A stretch of 13,228 nucleotides of DNA from Prevotellaceae bacterium (GTDB taxonomy: Bacteria > Bacteroidota > Bacteroidia > Bacteroidales > UBA932): assembly GCA_031287815.1 (NCBI GenBank), contig JAITSM010000095.1:1-13228 (forward strand), read 5' to 3'. Positions 1 to 4,753 of this stretch are shown one piece after another. Position 1 is the first letter of the stretch; the number at the start of each line of letters is the position of its first letter. A program made the translations under genes and the position numbers. The notes under the pieces are model-generated. The model saw only the letters and a program-made list of their open reading frames with translations. It did no database searches and was not told the origin of the DNA.

Positions 1-532
1 GGTTGGAGGGGATATTTTCCACATAGCTGGTTACATCGAAACTCGTAAAGGCGTTCGTGCCCTCCGAGCCGATATGCGACATCAGCTTGTCGTATTCGTT
101 GGGAATAGCGTATTTCGACGCTTCCTGCGACACGCTGTCGATTTGTTTGTAAATCGCCTTGCGTTGCGCCTCGTCGGCGGTAACGCGGTAGGTTTCGTAC
201 AGCGCTTCGATTTGGTCTAACAGCGGTTTTTCGGCGGCATAGTCTTTCGTGCCGAAGGCGCCGGTGCCTTTGAACAGCAGATGTTCGAGGTAGTGCGACA
301 GGCCGGTGGTTTCCTGCGGGTCGTTCTTCCCGCCCACCCGCACGGGAATGTAGGTCTGGATACGCGGTTCGCTTTTGTTTACCGTCAGGTACACTTTCAG
401 TCCGTTATCCAGCGTATAAATACGCGTATTCATCGGGTCATTGGGTACCGTTTCGTAATGGTAGCCATTGCCGCACGACGCCAGCAGCATCGCTCCCAAT
501 ACGGCAAAAAGGAGAAAAGTTATTTTTTTCAT
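1..532 (-). CDS. M16 (insulinase/pitrilysin) family zinc metallopeptidase, N-terminal part; lipoprotein
   Basis: Translating the minus strand from ATG at 532-530 gives an open frame of 177 codons that runs off the left edge, so the C-terminal part is missing. Residues 1-20 are a lipoprotein signal (MKKITFLLF..., then LLASC with lipobox Cys20), which predicts export and lipidation at C20. Residues 37-50 (RIYTLDNGLKVYLT) are the usual start of the M16 fold. The inverted zinc motif HxxEH is intact as H80-Y-L-E83-H84 in the context GLSHYLEHLLFKGT. M16 peptidases degrade peptides in a clamshell chamber, with H80 and H84 binding zinc and E83 as the base; the third zinc ligand lies beyond the window. 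The acidic/charged stretch around residues 100-150 is longer than in mitochondrial-type M16 proteins and fits the large (about 900-residue) Bacteroidetes forms, but the full length cannot be seen. Family assignment is firm, substrate unknown. Confidence 0.9.
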   Translation of the reverse strand, partial: MKKITFLLFAVLGAMLLASCGNGYHYETVPNDPMNTRIYTLDNGLKVYLTVNKSEPRIQTYIPVRVGGKNDPQETTGLSHYLEHLLFKGTGAFGTKDYAAEKPLLDQIEALYETYRVTADEAQRKAIYKQIDSVSQEASKYAIPNEYDKLMSHIGSEGTNAFTSFDVTSYVENIPSN

Positions 533-616
533 AATTAAAAAATGATTTTAGTTATTTTTAGTGATTATTTGGTACATTTTTTATTGATTGCAGTCCCAAT
601 TCCGGGATTTTGCCTA

Positions 617-651
617 CAAATGTACGTAAAAAAGTTGAAAGTTGAAACAAA
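617..651 (-). promoter_or_regulatory. Candidate promoter for the M16 peptidase gene
   Basis: On the minus strand TACATTTG (617-624) matches the Bacteroidetes -7 box TAnnTTTG. A TTTG lies at 648-651, 23 bp upstream, slightly longer than the usual 19-21 bp. It would start transcription near 610, giving an untranslated leader of about 78 nt. The motif match is seen; activity is inferred. Confidence 0.45.
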
Positions 652-689
652 GCGAGTGGAGAATTTCTTGTACCGGCAGTCAACCAAGG

Positions 690-1850
690 TTAGTTATTTT
701 TAAATTTTAAATGGTTCCTGAAATTTACCATTCCATTTTCGTCGGTAGGGATGTCTGTTTCCCCGTCGTAAATCACTTGTGTCCGCACAAGGGAATCACC
801 TAAAATATTTTTCAGGTATTTCAAATTGTCTAAAAATCCCGGGTGAAATGCCTTTGCCGACTTCACTTCGTAAGCGTGATACTTATTTCCTAAGTCTTGT
901 ACAATATCTACTTCTCGCTGTGATTTGTCGCGGTAGAAAAACAGGTTGGCGTCTTTGCCGGCGTTGTAACGCTGTTTGATAAATTCGAGAACTGCCATAT
1001 TCTCAAAAATACCGCCGCGCAAAGGATGTGTAGCGAGTTGTTGCGCATTTTCAATGCCTGCTAGGAAACAAACCATTGCCGTATCGTAAAAATATATTTT
1101 CGGCATTTTTACCAGCCGCTTACCGATATTTTTGTAAAATGGCTGTAACCGGAAAAGTACATATGATGCTTCCAAAATACTTACCCATTCGTTGATCGTC
1201 GGCGCGGAAACGCCTGTTTCGTTAGATAACGCCGATGCATTAAACTCGCAGCCTACACGCCCCGCACATAAGCGGATGAATGTTTGAAATTTTGACAAGT
1301 TTTTTACATTAATCAAATTGCGTACATCGCGCTCCACGTAAGTATTGTAATAGTTGCGGCATACATCGTAAGCCGGCGTCCCATTTGCCCATACAGCAGG
1401 GAAACCGCCATTGAACAATAGTGTATCGGTGTCGGCAGCAATCTTGTCTTTTAATTCGGCAAGCGACAGGGGCAACAACGTAAACAATGCGACGCGTCCA
1501 GCAAGCGACTGCGTTATATTGCGTATCAATGTAAAATTACTGCTGCCTGTAAGCACAAAACGATAGTCAGGGTGCGCGTCGGCGATTACCTGAATATCGG
1601 AAAACAGCGCCGGGTATTGTTGCGCTTCGTCAATGACAATGCCCTTGGCCGCATATTGCTCCAAAAAGGCTTTTGGCGCGGCGGCTATCTGTTCCCGTAT
1701 ACGCGTATCTTCCATATTGAAGTAGGTGTAAGAAGAAAAATACGCTTTACTCAACGTCGTTTTGCCCGATTGTCGCGGTCCTGTAATAACCAACACACGG
1801 AAATGCGGCAATAATCGCTCAAATTCTTTTGTTATTTCACGGTATATCAT
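690..1850 (-). CDS. AAA_14 / DUF4143 family ATP-binding protein
   Basis: This 386-residue protein has the standard two-part architecture and length of AAA_14-DUF4143 ATPases. The N-terminal ATPase carries Walker A GPRQSGKTT (24-32), Walker B IVIDEA (71-76), GSSN (102-105) and SLAGR (115-119). The middle has YVERDV (171-176) and a winged-helix-like stretch (about 190-235). The C-terminal DUF4143 has FxDTA-like YFYDTA (253-258), GGIFEN (279-284), REVDIV (312-317) and YEVKSAK (327-333); the D and E-x-K residues resemble a PD-(D/E)XK nuclease core. The family is very common in Bacteroidetes and archaea, often as orphan, laterally transferred genes, and its cellular role is not settled. The gene sits alone, upstream of the M16 gene on the same strand with a 157-bp gap, and is preceded by a long palindrome over its promoter. 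All key motifs are intact, so it appears functional. Confidence 0.93.
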   Translation of the reverse strand: MIYREITKEFERLLPHFRVLVITGPRQSGKTTLSKAYFSSYTYFNMEDTRIREQIAAAPKAFLEQYAAKGIVIDEAQQYPALFSDIQVIADAHPDYRFVLTGSSNFTLIRNITQSLAGRVALFTLLPLSLAELKDKIAADTDTLLFNGGFPAVWANGTPAYDVCRNYYNTYVERDVRNLINVKNLSKFQTFIRLCAGRVGCEFNASALSNETGVSAPTINEWVSILEASYVLFRLQPFYKNIGKRLVKMPKIYFYDTAMVCFLAGIENAQQLATHPLRGGIFENMAVLEFIKQRYNAGKDANLFFYRDKSQREVDIVQDLGNKYHAYEVKSAKAFHPGFLDNLKYLKNILGDSLVRTQVIYDGETDIPTDENGMVNFRNHLKFKNN

Positions 1851-1866
1851 AATCGTATAATTTTAA

Positions 1867-1901
1867 TAGACAAATTTAAAGTCCGACTTTAAATTTGTCT
1901 A
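1867..1901 (-). promoter_or_regulatory. 35-bp palindrome over the ATPase promoter (candidate operator)
   Basis: Two 16-bp arms (1867-1882 and 1886-1901) are perfect reverse complements around a CCG centre. The inner part of each arm is CAAATTTAAAGT or its complement. The minus-strand TAAATTTG inside the left arm (1871-1878) fits the -7 box TAnnTTTG, and a TTTG at 1902-1905 lies 23 bp upstream as a possible -33 box. The ATPase ATG follows after 16 bp. The symmetry is seen directly; a dimeric repressor site or autoregulation is inference. There is no following T-run on either strand, so it does not look like a terminator. Confidence 0.6.
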
Positions 1902-1964
1902 CAAATTTACAAAATTCTTTCCAATCCTGTAGTTTAATTGTAAATTACCCAGTTTATACTACTT

Positions 1965-2020
1965 CTCAAAACAAAAAGGCGCTTTTCAGCGCCTTCCTGT
2001 AAGTGTCATCAGCGTTTTTA
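1965..2020. repeat. 56-bp direct repeat, copy 1 (contains a hairpin)
   Basis: This segment is identical, base for base, to 3949-4004. It contains the hairpin AAGGCGC-TTTTCA-GCGCCTT (1976-1995), which on the minus strand is followed by a T-rich tract and so would act as an intrinsic terminator. Unlike copy 2, there is no minus-strand gene upstream for it to terminate: 2021-2610 holds only the plus-strand leader of cassette A. It may therefore be a duplicated cassette boundary or a dispersed element. Confidence 0.9.
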
Positions 2021-2046
2021 GCTTTCGGTTGTTAAATTTTAAACTG

Positions 2047-2077
2047 TTTGGTATTTAAAAAAACTTTTCTACCTTTG
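2047..2077 (+). promoter_or_regulatory. Promoter of cassette A
   Basis: TTTG (2047-2050) and TACCTTTG (2070-2077) match the -33 and -7 boxes of Bacteroidetes promoters with 19 bp between them. Transcription would start near 2083-2085, which leaves an untranslated leader of about 525 nt before the protein A start at 2611. The paralogous cassette B has the same boxes with the same 19-bp spacing. Confidence 0.8.
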
Positions 2078-2083
2078 TAGCCG

Positions 2084-2410
2084 ATTTACGATCTTTAACA
2101 TTTTGGGTGCTTTTATTCTGTCTTAGAAATCTTGTCATTTTCAAAAACATTAAGAATAAAACAAAAACCACTAATAAAACGTGGACTTTTGCTTATTTAA
2201 TGTTAGGTTGACAAGAACCTCTAAGACGATAAACTTAGTCCACGTTGCGCATTTTATGCCTAACCAACCGCTCTGAAAAGAGAAATTTTCAGCACCAGAC
2301 TAACCGAATAAAAGTTGCCAAGATGTAATGACCTGCGGCAAGAGGGATTGTTTTATACAAAAACGGTTTGTGTTTGGTAGTGGTACAAAACAATCCCAAA
2401 ACCGCAAGGG
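2084..2410 (+). ncRNA. Structured leader RNA A (boxA-like element, P1-P3 helices, alternative pairing, 3' hairpin)
   Basis: Start and end are approximate. A boxA-like GATCTTTAACA lies at 2090-2100, right after the expected start site. P1a pairs GTCTTAGA (2120-2127) with TCTAAGAC (2220-2227). P1b pairs CTTGTCA (2131-2137) with TGACAAG (2209-2215). P2 pairs ACATTAA (2147-2153) with TTAATGT (2197-2203). P3 pairs CCAC (2168-2171) with GTGG (2181-2184), flanked by CAAAA/TTTTG. CGTGGACT (2180-2187) can instead pair with AGTCCACG (2237-2244), downstream of P1. CTGAAAA/TTTTCAG (within 2270-2292) is a local hairpin. The 3' hairpin pairs GGGATTGTTTT (2344-2354) with AAAACAATCCC (2387-2397), closed by TGCGG (2334-2338)/CCGCA (2402-2406). 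Leader B folds the same way with different bases in most helices. No T-run follows the 3' hairpin, so it is not a simple terminator. It matches no RNA class I recognise, and its role (cis leader or processed RNA) is open. Confidence 0.75.
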
Positions 2411-2590
2411 AGTTAAAAGTTAAAAACTAAAAGTTAAAAATTAATTATAAGTGATGAAAATGCATCTTTACACAACCCCGAAGGGGCGTAATATTCACAA
2501 CCCTGTGCATAAGCGCGGGGGTACGAAGATAGCAGCCCTTCGGGCTTAATTCAATTGAGAATGGGCTGACGCCAGCAACCTGAAACTTTA
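2411..2590 (+). repeat. Repeat-rich insert between leader RNA A and gene A
   Basis: In cassette B the leader RNA is followed by the gene after about 60 nt. In A an extra block of roughly 150 bp lies here, after which both copies resume with a similar TGAAAC(T/C)TTAAAC stretch before the start codon. The block begins with AAAAGTTAAAAACT-type repeats (2415-2440), the same unit that fills 7929-8156. It then carries small hairpins CCCC-GAA-GGGG (2476-2486) and AGCCC-TTC-GGGCT (2534-2546) and a GCTGACGCCAGC near-palindrome (2565-2576). It looks like a dispersed intergenic (REP-like) element; no coding potential is seen. Confidence 0.55.
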
Positions 2591-2610
2591 AACCTTAAAT
2601 AATAATAACA

Positions 2611-3750
2611 ATGAAAACAATTATCTTTTTCTTAGCAATGCTTGCAAGCGTTGCAGCAAGTGCGCAGGTAACGCATGTCGAACCTGTCAGTGCAGACTAC
2701 ATGAACCAAACCGTGTCTTTCCGAGTATGGTGGAGTTCGCGGGATGCTACGCACCTTTCCAAAGTATGGGTGTGGGTAGATTACGTTAAAGTAAATGCAA
2801 ACAATACTACTTCGGGTAATACGTGGACACGTGCAGTTGTTTCTGCCGCATCGCCTACGGCTTCCGTTTTGTATGACGGCAACAACCGGCAAGGATTTTG
2901 GTTACAAGGTAACAGCGGCAGTTACAGCGCAACCGTTACCGTCAAATTAAACCTTACTGAACCGAAATTCAACTGGTGCGCCTACGCCAGCGACTATCCG
3001 CCAAATGCCGTAATAAACGGAAGTAATTATACATTGAGAGGAACGCCGCCATTTACGATTAACGGCTATACCTTGGGTGAAGGAGTGAACATTTATTCCG
3101 GCGATTGCATTTCGTCTATTACCGATGCAACCGGTTGTCCCGGCTTGTTCCCATTACCACCGACCGTTACATCCCTCACAGCAAGTACGACAACTATATG
3201 TAATGGTTCTTCCGTTATCTTGACTGCTCAAGCAAGCGGGGCTGCTTCGTACAGTTTTGACAACGGCAGTTCCTGGCAAACCACCGCCACCAAAACGGTT
3301 AGTCCTACAATAACGACCACTTACACACTAAAAGTCCGTTCTTCGACAGGCTGTATTTCGATAGACAGCAAAACCACAACGGTAACCGTGAATCAAATGG
3401 CTACTCAGAATGCTATTGTGAATTCGTGCGGCTGTGCAAGCGGTTTGACGGCATGTAATGGATACTGCCGGAATTTGACAAGTGATAATGCTATATGTTA
3501 TAACGAACTGGAAATCCGCGCGTCTTGCTATGCGGCAGAAAGCGCTCCCTGCACTCCTACGACCGGTTGGAACATTTGTTATTTCAACAGAGACCAAGCT
3601 TCTACGTACCCAGCCGCCGCTCTGGGGCTTGACTACGTATGGGCTCGCCTATCATCCACCTCCTGTGGGCGCTATAGATGCTCGGCCTCCAAATGTGAAT
3701 GCCTAAGCCGGGGCACTAAATACAGTGCATGGTGGCTGGAATGCCGTTGA
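2611..3750 (+). CDS. Secreted cysteine-rich protein A (N-domain + Ig/PKD-like module + Cys-rich C-terminus)
   Basis: The 379-residue protein opens with a signal peptide (MKTIIFFLAML..., ASA-Q cleavage after residue 18). Residues 20-165 form a beta-rich domain with DYMNQTVSFRVWW, WVWVDY, GFWLQG and YSATVTVKL, ending in FNWCAYASDYPPNA (120-133) and a TLRGTPPFTING stretch; this pattern also occurs at the N-terminus of other exported Bacteroidetes proteins. Residues 184-262 resemble an Ig/PKD-like repeat with C197 and C248. Residues 273-379 are a cysteine-rich tail with 13 Cys, beginning CGCASGLTACNGYC and ending WWLECR. The mature protein has 18 Cys, an even number. No T9SS sorting domain, transmembrane anchor or catalytic motif is seen. 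It is a paralogue of the proteins at 10514 and 11779. The start is fixed by the signal peptide and by identity with B (ATGAAAACAATTATC). A long structured leader precedes it and a strong terminator follows at 3876-3911. Function unknown; secreted, disulfide-rich and probably surface-associated is inference. Confidence 0.85.
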   Translation: MKTIIFFLAMLASVAASAQVTHVEPVSADYMNQTVSFRVWWSSRDATHLSKVWVWVDYVKVNANNTTSGNTWTRAVVSAASPTASVLYDGNNRQGFWLQGNSGSYSATVTVKLNLTEPKFNWCAYASDYPPNAVINGSNYTLRGTPPFTINGYTLGEGVNIYSGDCISSITDATGCPGLFPLPPTVTSLTASTTTICNGSSVILTAQASGAASYSFDNGSSWQTTATKTVSPTITTTYTLKVRSSTGCISIDSKTTTVTVNQMATQNAIVNSCGCASGLTACNGYCRNLTSDNAICYNELEIRASCYAAESAPCTPTTGWNICYFNRDQASTYPAAALGLDYVWARLSSTSCGRYRCSASKCECLSRGTKYSAWWLECR

Positions 3751-3782
3751 AAAATATTGGATACTTAAATAAAATATATCAA

Positions 3783-3865
3783 TAATCCCTTCAGGGCGGT
3801 TGCGGGACGTATAGATAGTCTCCCGGTACACCGCGAGTGGCATCCGCTACACCGGGAGGCCGGCT
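3783..3865. repeat. REP-like intergenic hairpin element
   Basis: CCCTTCAGGG (3787-3796) and an 8-bp stem CTCCCGGT/ACCGGGAG around 3821-3858, enclosing GCG/CGC, lie just after gene A. Similar small GC-rich hairpins lie upstream of the gene (2476-2546), so repeat elements bracket it. No gene is seen here. Confidence 0.4.
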
Positions 3866-3875
3866 CAAATCTAAA

Positions 3876-3911
3876 AAAAACGCCGACAGTTAACATACTG
3901 CCGGCGTTTTT
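3876..3911 (+). terminator. Rho-independent terminator after gene A
   Basis: The arms AAAAACGCCGaCAGT (3876-3890) and ACTGcCGGCGTTTTT (3897-3911) pair over 14 bp with one mismatch and a 6-nt loop, and the 3' side ends in five T. The symmetric A-run means it could also work on the minus strand. It lies 126 bp after the gene A stop. A phrase rich in ATCTGTGT (3917-3941), a kind of sequence often found repeated in bacterial intergenic regions, follows directly. Confidence 0.85.
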
Positions 3912-3948
3912 CCAAATCTGTGTAATCTGTGTCCATCTGTGGGCTAAC

Positions 3949-4004
3949 CTCAAAACAAAAAGGCGCTTTTCAGCGCCTTCCTGTAAGTGTCATCAGCGTT
4001 TTTA
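3949..4004 (-). terminator. 56-bp repeat copy 2, terminator of the membrane-protein gene
   Basis: This is the second exact copy of 1965-2020. On the minus strand, AAGGCGC-TGAAAA-GCGCCTT (3979 down to 3960) is followed by TTTTGTTTTGAG, a good intrinsic terminator placed just after the stop of the 4009-4599 gene. G-T pairs can extend the stem. Here the element has an evident job, unlike copy 1. Confidence 0.75.
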
Positions 4005-4008
4005 ACTT

Positions 4009-4599
4009 TTAACGCTTCTTCGTGTTGTTCGCAATACAAGCTAGCGCCCTTGATAATTCGGCAACAAAACGGAAAATAATCAAAAGTAAAAATCCATAAA
4101 CAGGCGCGAGGATAATACCCGCCGGTCCTGCACTGAGTACGCCGTCCAGCCCAAGCGTACGGAAGAGCGCATTGGCTATTCCCGTTTCCGAGCCGAAAAA
4201 CAACCATGTAACTAAAGCCGACAAGGCGCCAAAAATAGCAATGTAGCCGCCTAACCATTCGCCAAAAGTTTGCAGCAAGTGCGCATAAGCGGGCGTTACT
4301 ACAAAGTCGTCGTTGTCGGAGGTGAGCTTGGTTACTTTTGACATGCGGTTCCACCAGAGCAGGACGCTAAACCAGCCGGCAGCAAGGACTACCAGCCAGA
4401 GCAAAACCAGCCCGATAACCTGCCCGCCTTCCGCGTAGCTGAATAGCCCGGAATCTATCATCCAGTAGAGAATGATAAAGGGGAGCAGGGCATTAACGAT
4501 TGCCAGGATTCCGTATAACCAACCGAATGGTTTGCGGAAAATTTTGCCTGTGTCAATGTAGGCAAAAAAAGGATTGAAAAAAGAAAGGAATTTGTTCAT
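4009..4599 (-). CDS. Small integral membrane protein of unknown function
   Basis: This 196-residue protein has about four hydrophobic helices (roughly 27-48, 60-83, 113-136 and 156-178), short loops and a basic C-terminus. The segment ending FRFVAELSRALACIANNTKKR and the early NPFFAYIDTGKIFRKPFGWLY look like the conserved ends of a Bacteroidales membrane-protein family, though I cannot name it. No catalytic, transport or binding motif is visible. A central soluble loop (about 84-112, with TSDNDDFVVTPAYAHLLQTFGEW) may face the cytoplasm. The gene stands alone: it is downstream of the nuclease gene on the same strand with a 154-bp gap and ends next to a terminator hairpin. The start is the first ATG of the open frame, just before the hydrophobic region. 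Confidence 0.8.
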   Translation of the reverse strand: MNKFLSFFNPFFAYIDTGKIFRKPFGWLYGILAIVNALLPFIILYWMIDSGLFSYAEGGQVIGLVLLWLVVLAAGWFSVLLWWNRMSKVTKLTSDNDDFVVTPAYAHLLQTFGEWLGGYIAIFGALSALVTWLFFGSETGIANALFRTLGLDGVLSAGPAGIILAPVYGFLLLIIFRFVAELSRALACIANNTKKR

Positions 4600-4753
4600 G
4601 ATAAATTTTGGTTTAGTTGTTCCTACTCGTATGGCTTTTCGGTTCCGCCCCGTTTTTAATGGTTTCCGGCATCCATTTTGAATACAAAGAAATAAAATTT
4701 ACGGGAGATATTCCTAACAATTCCAGCTAATCCGGTAATTAGTTTTCAACAAT

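Noticed and set aside
281..538. 85-residue plus-strand frame
   Set aside because: It is antisense to the M16 peptidase N-terminus, whose lipobox and HxxEH motif settle the coding strand.
2084..2410. Known RNA classes such as tmRNA, RNase P RNA, 6S RNA or a retron msr-msd
   Set aside because: No tRNA-like ends, no conserved RNase P or 6S sequence motifs and no reverse transcriptase gene follow. The boxA-like start and P1-P3 plus alternative-pairing layout do not fit these.
3526..3747. Diversity-generating retroelement target in the variable C-termini
   Set aside because: No reverse transcriptase or template repeat is in the window, and the paralogues differ by indels and all base types rather than at adenine positions.
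3949..4004. Hammerhead-like core: CTGATGA on the minus strand followed by GAAA in the 56-bp repeat
   Set aside because: No stem II can form between CTGATGA and GAAA, and stems I and III are missing. The hairpin plus T-run explains the element as a terminator.
3950..4354. 134-residue minus-strand frame across the membrane-protein gene and the 56-bp repeat
   Set aside because: It is an out-of-frame shadow of the 4009-4599 gene and runs through its terminator. The other frame gives a coherent four-helix membrane protein.
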